Source: Hyunsoonleella jejuensis
GTDB taxonomy: Bacteria; Bacteroidota; Bacteroidia; Flavobacteriales; Flavobacteriaceae
Assembly: GCF_900111025.1 (NCBI RefSeq)
Contig: NZ_FOFN01000005.1
Location: 1-64,000 of the forward strand
DNA: 64,000 bases
Direction of reading: 5' to 3'
In this document: in pieces, positions 35,765 through 45,130 of the stretch
Layout: every line of letters begins with the position of its first letter
How positions within the stretch are numbered: the stretch's first letter is position 1
Program-made: the position numbers and the translations under genes
Notes under the pieces: generated by a model
Seen by the model: the letters and a program-made list of their open reading frames with translations, nothing else
Database searches by the model: none
What the model was told of the DNA's origin: nothing

Positions 35765-36361
35765 ATGAAGAAATTTTTGCCATGGATTATTATTGGAATT
35801 ATAGTATTAGGACTGTATTCTTGGGGAAAAAACTTTAACAACACCGCTGTAAATCTAAAAGAAGAAGCCACAAAAACCTGGGCCAATGTAGAGAGTAGTT
35901 ACCAACGCAGAAATGACCTAATTGGCAACTTAGTAAAAACAGTTCAGGGCGCAGCCGATTTCGAAAGGGGAACCCTAAAAGATGTTATCGAAGCGAGAGC
36001 TAAAGCTACATCAATGAATATAGACCCATCGAATTTAACACCAGAACAAATTGCCAAATTTAGTGAAGTACAAAGCGGACTATCAGGTGCTTTAAAAAGC
36101 CTTTTAGTAACTGTGGAACGATACCCTGAGTTAAAAGCGAACCAAAACTTCTTAGAGTTACAAGCGCAATTAGAAGGTACTGAGAACAGAATTAACGTTG
36201 CACGAGATAGGTTCAATGAAGCAGTAGAGCCTTATAACAAACACATCAAAACATTCCCAAACTCATTGCTTGCAGGCGTTTTAAATTTTGATGACATGAG
36301 TTATTTTAAATCTGAAGCTGGAGCCGAAAATGCACCAGATGTAAATTTCGATTTTAAATAA
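35765..36361 (+). CDS. lemA: LemA family protein
   Basis: The 198-residue protein has an N-terminal membrane helix (residues 5-21) and a long helical LemA domain, with the conserved VNLKEEATKTWANVESSYQRRNDLI and RYPELKANQNFLELQAQLEGTENRI segments. LemA proteins are small membrane-anchored coiled proteins of unknown biochemical function. It is followed after 24 bp by two TPM-domain genes, a conserved arrangement in Bacteroidota. Confidence 0.95.
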   Translation: MKKFLPWIIIGIIVLGLYSWGKNFNNTAVNLKEEATKTWANVESSYQRRNDLIGNLVKTVQGAADFERGTLKDVIEARAKATSMNIDPSNLTPEQIAKFSEVQSGLSGALKSLLVTVERYPELKANQNFLELQAQLEGTENRINVARDRFNEAVEPYNKHIKTFPNSLLAGVLNFDDMSYFKSEAGAENAPDVNFDFK

Positions 36362-36385
36362 TCCTATTATAAACAAAATAACATT

Positions 36386-36826
36386 ATGTCCACTAACATT
36401 GAAGCATTTCTTACGGCCGATGAAGAACAGGAGATTGTTGAAGCAATTCGACAAGCAGAATTACATACTTCTGGAGAAATTCGTGTGCATATAGAACACA
36501 CTTGCAAGGGTGATGCTACAAATCGTGCTTTAGAGGTGTTTCACTTTCTAAAAATGGACAATACTAAACTGCAAAACGCCGTTTTAATTTATGTTGCTGT
36601 GGAAGACAAAACCTTCGTTATTTATGGCGACAAAGGGATTAATAATGTTGTTGAAAAAGGATTTTGGGATAGCACAAAAAACATTATCCAGTCAAATTTT
36701 AAAAATGGGAATTTTAAACAGGGATTAGTTGAAGGAATTTTAAAATCTGGAGAACAATTACAGCAACATTTTCAGTATACTGACAACGACAAGAACGAAC
36801 TTACTAACGAAATTTCTAAAGGATAA
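36386..36826 (+). CDS. TPM-domain protein, soluble form
   Basis: This 146-residue protein is a single TPM (TLP18.3/Psb32/MOLO-1) domain without a signal peptide or membrane helix. Matching features are EEQEIVEAIRQAELHTSGEIRVHIEH and VLIYVAVEDKTFVIYGDKGIN, then FKQGLVEGI. It lies between lemA and a second, exported TPM gene with only 7 bp before the latter. Function unknown; some TPM domains are reported to have phosphatase activity. Confidence 0.88.
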   Translation: MSTNIEAFLTADEEQEIVEAIRQAELHTSGEIRVHIEHTCKGDATNRALEVFHFLKMDNTKLQNAVLIYVAVEDKTFVIYGDKGINNVVEKGFWDSTKNIIQSNFKNGNFKQGLVEGILKSGEQLQQHFQYTDNDKNELTNEISKG

Positions 36827-36833
36827 GGCTGGT

Positions 36834-37718
36834 ATGGGGTATTTAGTATTCAGTATTAAGTCGCAGTCGCAGTCGCAGTCGCAGTCGCAGTTTAAATTGA
36901 AAAATAAGTTCATATATACTTTACTAACGCTTTTATTTTCTTTTAACGCTTTATTTGCTCAGTTTGATATTCCTGAAAAACCAAAGTTTCAAACTAGCGT
37001 TTACGATTATTATAAGTTATTAACACCTTCACAAAAAAATAGCTTAGAACAAAAGCTTATCAAATACTCCGACACTACTTCAACTCAAATTGTTGTAGCA
37101 ATAATCGCTTCTACTAAAGGAGAAAATATTAATTATTTAGGAGCACAATGGGGTGAAAAATGGGGTATTGGCCAGGAAAAAGAGGATAATGGCGTTCTTA
37201 TTTTATTAGCAAGAGATGATAGACGCATTGCTATTAACACTGGTTACGGCGTAGAGCATTTACTCACGGATGCTATGTCTAAACGCATCATTGAGCGCGA
37301 CATTATTCCTTACTTTAAACAGAATGATTACTACGGCGGACTGAACAGAGGTGCTGATGCCATTTTTGAAGTGATGAACGGCGAATATAAAGGTACACGG
37401 CAATCTACCGAAGGCAGTGGTTTTCCTGTTGGATTGATATTCATGTTGTTCTTTATTTTTATCATCATTTTAATTTCTGTATCCAAAAACAGACGCGGTG
37501 GTGGAGGAAGTGGAGGAAGAACAGGTGGTGTTGATGGACGAGATTTATTAGAAGCCATAATTTTAAGTAACATGGGGCGCGGTAGCTATCGTAGAGGCTC
37601 TAGCGGCTGGGGCGGCAGCTCTCGTGGCGGCGGCTGGTCATCTGGAGGAGGTGGCGGTTTTGGTGGTGGCTTCGGCGGCGGCGGCTTCGGCGGCGGCGGT
37701 GCTTCTGGGGGCTGGTAA
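36834..37718 (+). CDS. exported TPM-domain protein with Gly-rich tail (YgcG-like)
   Basis: The 294-residue product has a leader, a TPM domain (about 50-185, including LEQKLIKYSDTTSTQIVVAI and DRRIAINTGYGVEHLL), a transmembrane helix (about 200-217) and a C-terminus rich in Gly, Ser and Phe, typical of YgcG-like proteins. The N-terminus is unusual: the ATG at 36834 precedes five in-frame Ser-Gln pairs encoded by a hexamer repeat, and only then comes the signal-peptide-like FIYTLLTLLFSFNALFAQ. A TTG at about 36897 is an alternative start closer to the hydrophobic core. It ends at a strong terminator. Confidence 0.87.
   Translation: MGYLVFSIKSQSQSQSQSQFKLKNKFIYTLLTLLFSFNALFAQFDIPEKPKFQTSVYDYYKLLTPSQKNSLEQKLIKYSDTTSTQIVVAIIASTKGENINYLGAQWGEKWGIGQEKEDNGVLILLARDDRRIAINTGYGVEHLLTDAMSKRIIERDIIPYFKQNDYYGGLNRGADAIFEVMNGEYKGTRQSTEGSGFPVGLIFMLFFIFIIILISVSKNRRGGGGSGGRTGGVDGRDLLEAIILSNMGRGSYRRGSSGWGGSSRGGGWSSGGGGGFGGGFGGGGFGGGGASGGW
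36861..36890 (+). repeat. hexanucleotide tandem repeat (tcgcag)x5
   Basis: Five exact copies of tcgcag lie near the 5' end of the exported TPM-protein gene, in frame, and encode Ser-Gln repeats just upstream of the hydrophobic leader. Copy-number change would not shift the frame. Confidence 0.95.
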
Positions 37719-37755
37719 AACTATGCAGATAAAATAAGACTTCATATAAACGCAT

Positions 37756-37792
37756 AAAAAAAGGAGAGATTGATATCTCATCTCTCCTTTTT
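37756..37792. terminator. bidirectional terminator
   Basis: The arm aaaaaggagagat (37758-37770) pairs with atctctccttttt (37780-37792) around a 9-nt loop, with A and T runs on the two sides. It lies between the convergent TPM and TlpA-like genes. Confidence 0.88.
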
Positions 37793-37826
37793 ATTTAAAC
37801 TCGTTTTATTACACTAGGAAATAGCA

Positions 37827-40394
37827 CTATTTATCCATTTCCGCTTTTAAGATTCGTTTTATACCATTATTGGACATGTGGCCTAGTTTTGGCTTTACCA
37901 CATTTCCTTGTCTATCCACCAATGTGTAATGCGGGATTCCTGAAATATTAAATTTCTGCACTAAGTAATTCCACTCATCGTCTGAAACCCTATAGTGTTC
38001 TCCTTTAATATTAGCGATAGCGTTCTTCCATGTAGCTTCAGGAGAAGTTTGATTGGTTATATATAAAAACACAACATCTTCATCGGCCATTTCTTCTTTT
38101 AACGGTGCAATTCTTTTTATACCAGATTTACATGGGCCGCACCATGTTGCCCAAAAATCTACGTAAACTACTTTCCCTTTAAATTTTTCAAGCATTGATG
38201 CAAATAACTCATCGCCTTCCCTTTTTTCTACATTGTGTATTGTATATCCTCCTTTGGTCTTGTTGCGCTCTATCTTTTCTTTGATTTGCTGATTGCAAAA
38301 CGCCAAATAGTCTTTTAAAAATGAGGTTTGCAACTCTTTCTGAGCAATAGCTAGCTTATTACCTTCATAAAACTTGTAATCTTCAAACTTTTTACACAGG
38401 GTTTGCATTCTCATGACATCCTGCATAAAGGAATTTTGCGTTCCAAAAAATGCTTGCATCTTTTCATCACGAACTTTATTCAACCGTTCTCTAAAAATTT
38501 CAGAACTATGCTCCATATATTTAGTGTTAAACGTATTGATAGCACTAGCAAATTGTTTGTTAAATAAACGTTCTTCTTCAATTTCTACAGGTGTTTTTAA
38601 AACGTTTAACACTTCTGCCATTTTAGCTTCCTCTTCTGTTATTGAAATATCCTTAGTTTTTAAATAGTCCACTACATTAAGAATAAAGTCATGTTTGGGC
38701 TGGTCTTGTTTCTTTAAATATGCTGATGCATCCTTAAAATGTTCTCTATATTTTTTGTAGAAGGCTTGTCGGGTATCACCATAAGTCTTTTCAAATTTCT
38801 CTTCTTTGGCAAGCATTTCAGGAGTTTCAATTTGCTTGCTCAATTCTGCCATATTTAATTCTTCAGCAGTTAATTCTACCCCCACTTTTTGAAGCCAAAA
38901 TGCTATTTCCGATTTTGATGGCCGACTAAAGTTTCTATCTTCTCTAAAAATAGGGGCATGCATTAACCTATTCGTGAAAAAATAAAAGCTATTTGACAAG
39001 GTTAACAGCTTATTGTCTAAAATATCACGAGATAGAAAATCATAATATTTATCATTCACCTCAAACTCCTTGTATGGCAATATATCTTTTTCATTTTTGG
39101 CTTTTTTATTTTTATAAACTATTGAACGGCGATTCATATCATAACTCAAAAGCATATCGTAAAATCCTAGTTCAATTTCTGCACTTTTTATTTGCAGTGC
39201 TTTTTCACTAATGATCTTATCTTTTTGAAATGCTTTAAGCTTATCCAAAGATTCATCTTTTAGTTTTTGGCACAATTGTGCATACTTCTCAGGAGATGTT
39301 TCTCCTATTTTATTATATTGTTCCTTATTTAACCTAAGTCTAATACCTGATAATTGTTGCAAATCTGAATTCGCACTTGCATTGTCTCCCATAAAAAAAG
39401 ACTCGTCATTATATACGTAATGAAATGTTGTTTTCTCAGGCTCTAAAAAAACATCATATCTTCCAGTAGGCATTTTTACGTAAACCGTTTGCGGGTGTGT
39501 TAGCGGAAATGTTACTTTAAAACTTCCATCATTATTTATCTTAACCAAATGAGATTCTTGACTACCTTTAAACGGATTATTTACATATAGCATTCCTGTT
39601 TTTTGCTTCATTCTTCCTGAAAACCCTTTTATCATTCCAGAATAAGTAGTAAAACCTATTATAAACTCCACCTTTTCAATAGCCTCATCATTTTGCATTT
39701 TAAAATCTGGGTGATACACCTTTTCCAAACTGTAATCTTGTAACGCCTTTGGCGAATTACCAAAAGCTACTATTCCGCTTTTAACTTGTTTGACATAAAC
39801 GGTTTTAATCTCACCATTTTTCTCTAGAGTTATGGTGTATTTTTTATCATTTCTTTCAACAGATTTATAGTTCCAAACAATACCGTCTACAATGGCATAT
39901 TTCGAATTAAACCCATAATCCCAACGATTACTACCATCGGCTAAAAACCAGTTACCTCTAAGCTCTTTTGGCAATATTATACTATTTTCATCTTCTTGTA
40001 TTACAATATCATAAATACCACCGCCACGTTCTTTTTCCACACCAAACTCAATAGTTTTAACAGTTTTACTTAAAGGCGGAAAATATAACTGATATGTGAC
40101 TTCTCCCGATTTTGGAAAAAAATTTCTTTTGAATTTTGCTCCTGTGAGTTTAGTGGTGAATAGTTTTTTATCTCCGCTTAAATCTTGGATATATGATTCT
40201 TCATGCAAATGAAAGTAACCCCATGGCAACTTTTTTAATTTGAAATGCAAAACCGTTGTGGTGTCTAGCATTTCAATTTTTGTAATTTCTCCTGGATATG
40301 TGGCGAGCCCATACTCTGGATTTTCAATGCTTTTTTGTGCATAAATATGCGATGATACTACCCCAACAAAAAGGATAAATAGGAGTTTTTTCAT
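37827..40394 (-). CDS. TlpA-family thioredoxin-like protein with long N-terminal region
   Basis: The product is about 855 residues from the ATG at 40394 (signal peptide MKKLLFILFVGVVSSHIYAQ); the open frame extends 22 codons further upstream. The C-terminal 140 residues are a TlpA/thioredoxin domain with VDFWATWCGPCKSGIKRI (CGPC near residue 740) and the cis-Pro HYTLVDRQGNVV. The long N-terminal part is mixed strand and helix, with an internal DUF4369-like beta section suggested by LVKINNDGSFKVTFPL. By position it is an exported thiol-disulfide oxidoreductase of the envelope. The upstream gene, 10 bp away, encodes a DsbD N-terminal domain protein, consistent with a thiol-redox pair. Confidence 0.85.
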   Translation of the reverse strand: MKKLLFILFVGVVSSHIYAQKSIENPEYGLATYPGEITKIEMLDTTTVLHFKLKKLPWGYFHLHEESYIQDLSGDKKLFTTKLTGAKFKRNFFPKSGEVTYQLYFPPLSKTVKTIEFGVEKERGGGIYDIVIQEDENSIILPKELRGNWFLADGSNRWDYGFNSKYAIVDGIVWNYKSVERNDKKYTITLEKNGEIKTVYVKQVKSGIVAFGNSPKALQDYSLEKVYHPDFKMQNDEAIEKVEFIIGFTTYSGMIKGFSGRMKQKTGMLYVNNPFKGSQESHLVKINNDGSFKVTFPLTHPQTVYVKMPTGRYDVFLEPEKTTFHYVYNDESFFMGDNASANSDLQQLSGIRLRLNKEQYNKIGETSPEKYAQLCQKLKDESLDKLKAFQKDKIISEKALQIKSAEIELGFYDMLLSYDMNRRSIVYKNKKAKNEKDILPYKEFEVNDKYYDFLSRDILDNKLLTLSNSFYFFTNRLMHAPIFREDRNFSRPSKSEIAFWLQKVGVELTAEELNMAELSKQIETPEMLAKEEKFEKTYGDTRQAFYKKYREHFKDASAYLKKQDQPKHDFILNVVDYLKTKDISITEEEAKMAEVLNVLKTPVEIEEERLFNKQFASAINTFNTKYMEHSSEIFRERLNKVRDEKMQAFFGTQNSFMQDVMRMQTLCKKFEDYKFYEGNKLAIAQKELQTSFLKDYLAFCNQQIKEKIERNKTKGGYTIHNVEKREGDELFASMLEKFKGKVVYVDFWATWCGPCKSGIKRIAPLKEEMADEDVVFLYITNQTSPEATWKNAIANIKGEHYRVSDDEWNYLVQKFNISGIPHYTLVDRQGNVVKPKLGHMSNNGIKRILKAEMDK

Positions 40395-40404
40395 AATTAA
40401 TAGT

Positions 40405-40845
40405 TTATTTGATTGATATCTCGAAATTTGTGTGTCCTGGTATACATTTTTCGGTGTCACAGGACATATAGTTGATCTCGCCTTCTATTTTTAAAGGCCT
40501 AAAAGTGTTAGTTTTGATGCGCTGTTTAAAAACTGCTTTGTTTTCAAAGTATTTTACGTTCATTTCAAAAACCTCTTCATATACTTCTTTGGCGTCTTCT
40601 TCTGATGGCTGGCCTTCACATTCATAATTGTCGCTAGGCACAAAGGTAAATACAGTTGGTAAAGGACCTCCTTCGGCAAGGTGTTGTGAATATAAATGCC
40701 AACTGGTTTTTATATCAGCAGTAAGCACAATGTCATATTCGTTTTTTGAAACTTTCTCTATTGTAGTTTTCCAAGTAACAGGACTTAAAATTTGAGAAAA
40801 ATAATGTGTTGATATTAATACTAAAAGGAATAGGACAACTCTCAA
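40405..40845 (-). CDS. standalone DsbD N-terminal (thiol-disulfide) domain protein
   Basis: The 146-residue product has a signal peptide and a domain like the periplasmic N-terminal part of DsbD, with SWHLYSQHL near the start and a C-terminal region containing MSCDTEKCIPG, whose two cysteines (CDTEKC) could be the redox pair. The transmembrane and thioredoxin parts of full-length DsbD are absent. It would pass electrons between periplasmic proteins, perhaps to the adjacent TlpA-like protein. That partnership is inferred from the 10-bp spacing. Confidence 0.85.
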   Translation of the reverse strand: MRVVLFLLVLISTHYFSQILSPVTWKTTIEKVSKNEYDIVLTADIKTSWHLYSQHLAEGGPLPTVFTFVPSDNYECEGQPSEEDAKEVYEEVFEMNVKYFENKAVFKQRIKTNTFRPLKIEGEINYMSCDTEKCIPGHTNFEISIK

Positions 40846-41182
40846 AAGAAGAAATAAAATTAAGTGTTAATAGCTAATACGAATGTAACGAAAGTAAGCG
40901 TATAATAGTATGTATTTTCTTAATTATTAGCCAATTTTAATAAGTGTAATGTTAAAACTTACTCTAAGATGTGCTTTAACCTTAATTTAATATCCTTTGC
41001 TATTTCTTTACGCCTTGTAACTACAGACACTATTATGTAATGATTTAAAATCAACAATTTGTATCTGCAATATTGTGAAGATGGAATGTAAGAGATACTA
41101 GGTACTAATAATAAAAGTCAATTACCAATTAACAAAATCAGAATCTTGAACCTAAACCTTGAAACTAAAAACTTATGCCTCG
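40846..41182. other. intergenic region with no supported feature
   Basis: This 337-bp AT-rich gap lies upstream of the DsbD-N gene and just past the 3' end of der. I see no open frame of convincing composition, no RNA gene and no strong hairpin. Confidence 0.6.
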
Positions 41183-42487
41183 TTACTTCTTCCTCATATA
41201 AACACTTATCGGCACACCATTAAACCCAAAATTCTCACGAAGTTTATTTTCTAAAAAGCGTTTATAAGGATCTTTTACATACTGCGGTAAATTACAGAAA
41301 AATGCAAATTGCGGTTGTGGCGTTGGCAATTGCATAATGTATTTAATTTTTACAAATTTACCTTTGTAGGCTGGTGGCGGATAATGCTCTATAATAGGCT
41401 GTAAAACCTCATTAAGCTCGCTTGTTTTAATCTTTTTAGATCTATTTTTATAAACCTCAACTGCCGTCTCAATAGCTTTATAAATACGCTGTTTGGTTAA
41501 TGCAGAAATAAACACAATGGGAACATCGGTAAAAGGTTCCATTTGTTTTCTAATGGCTTTTTCGTATTCTTTTACAGATTTATGGTCCTTCTCAACTAAA
41601 TCCCATTTGTTTACCAAAACTACAATGCCTTTACGGTTGCGTTCTGCTAGCCAAAAAATATTTTGAACCTGTCCGTCAAAACCTCTGTTGGCATCTAAAA
41701 CTAACAAGCACACATCGGCATGCTCAATAGCTCTAACACTTCGCATTACCGAATAGAATTCTAAATCTTCTTTTACTTTAGACTTTTTTCTAATTCCAGC
41801 AGTATCTACTAGATTAAATTCAAATCCAAAACGATTATATTTTGTATCTATAGAGTCTCTTGTTGTGCCTGCAATATCCGTAACAATATATCTATCTTCA
41901 CCAATCAATGCATTTATAAAAGATGATTTTCCTGCATTAGGGCGACCAACGACTGCAAAACGTGGCAACTCTTCTTCTACGGTTTCCTCTTTTTCGGGCA
42001 ATGCCTTAACTAGTGCATCTAAAAGTTCACCTGTACCACTACCGTTTATACTTGCTACTGTGTAATAGTCGCCCAATCCAAGGGCATAAAATTCTACGGC
42101 GTCTTCAGCGCGTTTGCCGTTATCTACCTTATTCACTACTAAAAATACTGGCTTTTTTACCTTGCGTAATAATCCTGCAACGTCTTCATCCATTCCGGTA
42201 ACTCCGTCTTCTACATCAACCATAAAAATAATGGCATCGGCTTCGTCAATAGCCAATTCTACTTGTTTATCAATTTCGGCTTCAAAAATATCATCACTAC
42301 CTACTACATAGCCACCAGTATCAATCAACGAAAACTCCCTCCCATTCCATTCGCACTTCCCGTAATGGCGGTCTCTCGTAACACCACTTACGGCATCAAC
42401 GATAGCTTCCCTTTTTTGAATCATTCGATTAAAAAAGGTAGACTTCCCCACGTTTGGTCTTCCCACTATAGCAACTATATTACCCAT
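41183..42487 (-). CDS. der: ribosome-associated GTPase Der (EngA)
   Basis: Der is an essential two-GTPase-domain factor for 50S ribosome assembly. Domain 1 has [14 protein letters not shown] (residues about 8-21), DTGG and NKVD. Domain 2 has [16 protein letters not shown] near 181, [11 protein letters not shown] and NKWDLVEKD. The KH-like C-terminal domain follows to residue 434 ([35 protein letters not shown]). Length is normal. A TACCTTTG box at 42505-42512 on the minus strand is a candidate -7 promoter element. Confidence 0.98.
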   Translation of the reverse strand: MGNIVAIVGRPNVGKSTFFNRMIQKREAIVDAVSGVTRDRHYGKCEWNGREFSLIDTGGYVVGSDDIFEAEIDKQVELAIDEADAIIFMVDVEDGVTGMDEDVAGLLRKVKKPVFLVVNKVDNGKRAEDAVEFYALGLGDYYTVASINGSGTGELLDALVKALPEKEETVEEELPRFAVVGRPNAGKSSFINALIGEDRYIVTDIAGTTRDSIDTKYNRFGFEFNLVDTAGIRKKSKVKEDLEFYSVMRSVRAIEHADVCLLVLDANRGFDGQVQNIFWLAERNRKGIVVLVNKWDLVEKDHKSVKEYEKAIRKQMEPFTDVPIVFISALTKQRIYKAIETAVEVYKNRSKKIKTSELNEVLQPIIEHYPPPAYKGKFVKIKYIMQLPTPQPQFAFFCNLPQYVKDPYKRFLENKLRENFGFNGVPISVYMRKK

Positions 42488-42562
42488 ATTCTTTGAATTG
42501 GGTGCAAAGGTAACACTTAATATTGAAGAAAAAATAGTAATTTACAGTACAAACTAAATAGC

Positions 42563-43066
42563 ATGCCAACTAAAAATGATATTGTTTTAAGACCTCGATT
42601 TAAAATTGAGTTAAACGAAAGTAACGACGTTGTTTTAAAACGCTTCGAAGATCTAAAAACTTCACAGAAGAACTTCACTATTACTAGAATTGATAATCAC
42701 GTTTTCATAAAATATCCTAAGAAAGACCAGCACTTTTGGTCACCACAATTACATTTGGAAATAGATGAAGTAAATGCCAATACTAGCTTACTTCATGGCT
42801 TATTTGGACCGAACCCCACTGTTTGGACCATGTTTATGTTTCTGCATTTTATGGTAGCTGGACTTTTTATTGCCTTCGGTATTTGGGCGTATACTAATTG
42901 GAGCCTAAAAACTGGTTTTATAGTACAAGCAAGCCTGATGGTACTGATGGTAATTATATGGTTTGTACTTTATTTTGCAGGTAGAATAGGAAGGGATTCC
43001 AGCAAAAAAGAAATGATGCAGCTACACGATATTATGCAAAGTATCTTACAACAAAAAAAGCCTTAA
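42563..43066 (+). CDS. two-helix membrane protein of unknown function
   Basis: The 167-residue protein has a soluble N-terminal part of about 90 residues (DVVLKRFEDLKTSQKNFTITRIDNHVFIKY) and two membrane helices at about 91-112 and 118-143, then a charged tail. I recognise it as a type of uncharacterised flavobacterial membrane protein, without a family name. It lies between the divergent der and the convergent era genes. Confidence 0.75.
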   Translation: MPTKNDIVLRPRFKIELNESNDVVLKRFEDLKTSQKNFTITRIDNHVFIKYPKKDQHFWSPQLHLEIDEVNANTSLLHGLFGPNPTVWTMFMFLHFMVAGLFIAFGIWAYTNWSLKTGFIVQASLMVLMVIIWFVLYFAGRIGRDSSKKEMMQLHDIMQSILQQKKP

Positions 43067-43197
43067 TTGAAAAGAGGCTCAACCAAAGCTTTTAAACTAA
43101 CTAACTCAAACTCAACAAAACTAAATTTTTGAGATGTACAAATATCTATTTAATATGTTAAGCTATAGTTACCTAATTAAAAAGTAATTATTAGCTT

Positions 43198-44082
43198 TTA
43201 GTTATTATTATAACCAAAACGTTTAAGCTGGTTTTGATTACTTCGCCAGTTTTTATTGACTTTTACATACAACTCTAAGTGAATTTGTTTTCCAAAGAAA
43301 ACTTCTAAGTCTTTTCTAGCCTCAACCCCTACACGCTTTAACGCACTACCCTTGTGACCTATAATAATACCTTTTTGTGTTTCGCGTTCCACCATAATTA
43401 CCGAGCGAATTCTGATGATGTTTTCTTCCTCAAAAAACTCCTCTGTTTCTATTTCTACAGCGTATGGGATTTCCTTTTTATAATGAAGTAGAATTTTTTC
43501 TCTTATTTTTTCATTTATAAAAAAGCGTTCAGGTTTATCTGTTAACTGATCTTTTGGATAAAATGGTGGTGACTCTGGTAATAATTCTAAAATACGATTA
43601 AACACCTCCTTTACATTGAAACCTTGCAAGGCAGAGATTGGAAATATCTCCGCATTAGGTACTTTTTTAGCCCAAAGTTGTACCTGACTCTCTAATTGTT
43701 CTTGATTTGAGGTATCAATTTTATTTAATAAAAGTAATACTGGAATTTTAGAATTGGTGATTTTATTAAAGAACTTTTCATCCTTTAAATTTTGTTCGCC
43801 AATTTCAACCATATAAATTAAAATATCGGCATCTTCAAAAGCAGATTTCACAAAATCCATCATCGAAGCCTGTAACTCGTATGCTGGTTTAATGATTCCA
43901 GGGGTATCACTTAATACCACCTGAAAATCGTCTCCATTCACAATTCCTAAAATACGGTGCCGTGTAGTTTGTGCCTTTGAAGTGATGATAGATAATTTTT
44001 CACCTACAAACGCATTCATCAATGTAGATTTCCCTACGTTAGGATTACCTATAATATTAACAAAACCAGCTTTATGACTCAT
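43198..44082 (-). CDS. era: GTPase Era
   Basis: Era binds 16S rRNA and takes part in 30S maturation. Its GTPase domain has GNPNVGKSTLMNAFVG (residues about 12-27), the switch and DTPG elements, and NKID near 122. The C-terminal KH domain carries IIGHKGSALKRVGVEARKDLE. At 294 residues it is normal length. It starts 107 bp downstream of the FKBP gene's stop, with the FKBP terminator in between. Confidence 0.98.
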   Translation of the reverse strand: MSHKAGFVNIIGNPNVGKSTLMNAFVGEKLSIITSKAQTTRHRILGIVNGDDFQVVLSDTPGIIKPAYELQASMMDFVKSAFEDADILIYMVEIGEQNLKDEKFFNKITNSKIPVLLLLNKIDTSNQEQLESQVQLWAKKVPNAEIFPISALQGFNVKEVFNRILELLPESPPFYPKDQLTDKPERFFINEKIREKILLHYKKEIPYAVEIETEEFFEEENIIRIRSVIMVERETQKGIIIGHKGSALKRVGVEARKDLEVFFGKQIHLELYVKVNKNWRSNQNQLKRFGYNNN

Positions 44083-44130
44083 CTTTAAAATTTATTACAA
44101 ATTTACAATCTATTTATTTTCTAACGGCTA

Positions 44131-44166
44131 AAAAAAAAACAGGAAGCGCAATCGCTTCCTGTTTTT
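44131..44166 (-). terminator. Rho-independent terminator of the FKBP gene
   Basis: The arm aaaacaggaagcg (44136-44148) pairs with cgcttcctgtttt (44153-44165) around a caat loop. On the minus strand the T-run corresponds to the A's at 44131-44139. It ends the FKBP transcript before era. Confidence 0.88.
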
Positions 44167-44189
44167 GATATTTTACATAAATAAATAAA

Positions 44190-44924
44190 TTATTTATCGA
44201 GAATCTCTATCAATTCAACTTCAAAAACTAAAGCAGAAAAAGGCTCAATAGCTCCTCCTGGTCTTGGGTTTGCGCCATAAGCTAATTCTTGAGGTATAAA
44301 GAATTTGTACTTAGCTCCTTCGCTCATTAATTGCAAACCTTCAGTCCATCCTTTAATCACCTGAGTAACACCAAATTCAGTTGGCTCACCTCTATCTACT
44401 GAACTGTCAAAAACCGTTCCGTCTATTAATGTTCCATGGTAATGCACTTTTACTCTATCAGCAGTTGTTGGTTTATCACCGTTTCCTTCTTTAAGTACAA
44501 TGTACTGTAGACCACTATCCGTTGTCATTACACCTTCATTGTTAACATTTTCTTTTAAGAATGTTTCTCCAGCTTCTTTATTAGCGCCAAATTTTTCTTC
44601 GGCTTCTTTAGCAGCACGCTCTTGCTGTCTTTTCATTATTTTTTCACGATTCTTTTGAAAATACGTTTGTACCAGTCCTTGAGCCATGGTTTTATCGAAC
44701 AATACATCGGCAGAATCCAGAACATTTAAATAACCAGCCAAGAACAAATCATTGTTAATGTCCTCAAAATTCGTAAGCACACTATTTCCAACATCCATTC
44801 CAATGGCATAACTTACTGAATCTATTTCCGTTTTTAATGCATCCTTAGTCACCGCTCCTGGTTTATTTTGGCATGAAGCGAAACTTATAACAATTGCTAA
44901 AATTGATAATTTAATTAATCTCAT
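44190..44924 (-). CDS. FKBP-type peptidyl-prolyl isomerase lipoprotein
   Basis: The 244-residue protein has a lipobox near residue 19 (FASCQN), an FKBP_N-type helical dimerisation region (SVSYAIGMDVGNSV... through an Arg/Glu-rich helix REKIMKRQQERAAKEAEEKF), and a C-terminal FKBP domain. That domain has VKVHYHGTLIDGTVFDSSVDRG, FGVTQVIKGWTEGLQLM and IPQELAYG, the active-site strands. It catalyses proline isomerisation in exported proteins and resembles the Mip/FkpA layout. It has its own terminator. Confidence 0.95.
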   Translation of the reverse strand: MRLIKLSILAIVISFASCQNKPGAVTKDALKTEIDSVSYAIGMDVGNSVLTNFEDINNDLFLAGYLNVLDSADVLFDKTMAQGLVQTYFQKNREKIMKRQQERAAKEAEEKFGANKEAGETFLKENVNNEGVMTTDSGLQYIVLKEGNGDKPTTADRVKVHYHGTLIDGTVFDSSVDRGEPTEFGVTQVIKGWTEGLQLMSEGAKYKFFIPQELAYGANPRPGGAIEPFSALVFEVELIEILDK

Positions 44925-45130
44925 AGTGTAATCTTGTTTTTAAATTGCGCCAAAAGTAACGAAATTAAGTACATAAAAAAAACGTATTAACGTTCTATTT
45001 AGAATGAAAAATTCTCCCTAACTGCTAGCATATTCATCTTTGGAACATGTGAGTTATATTTTCTGTACTATAAACGTTTCTACCTCAACTTCACTTTTTT
45101 TACCTACACCACCAAGACATGAGCAACATA

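Noticed and set aside
36861-36890. Phase-variable frameshift switch at the hexamer repeat
   Set aside because: The unit is six bases, so gain or loss of copies keeps the frame; an on-off switch is not supported.
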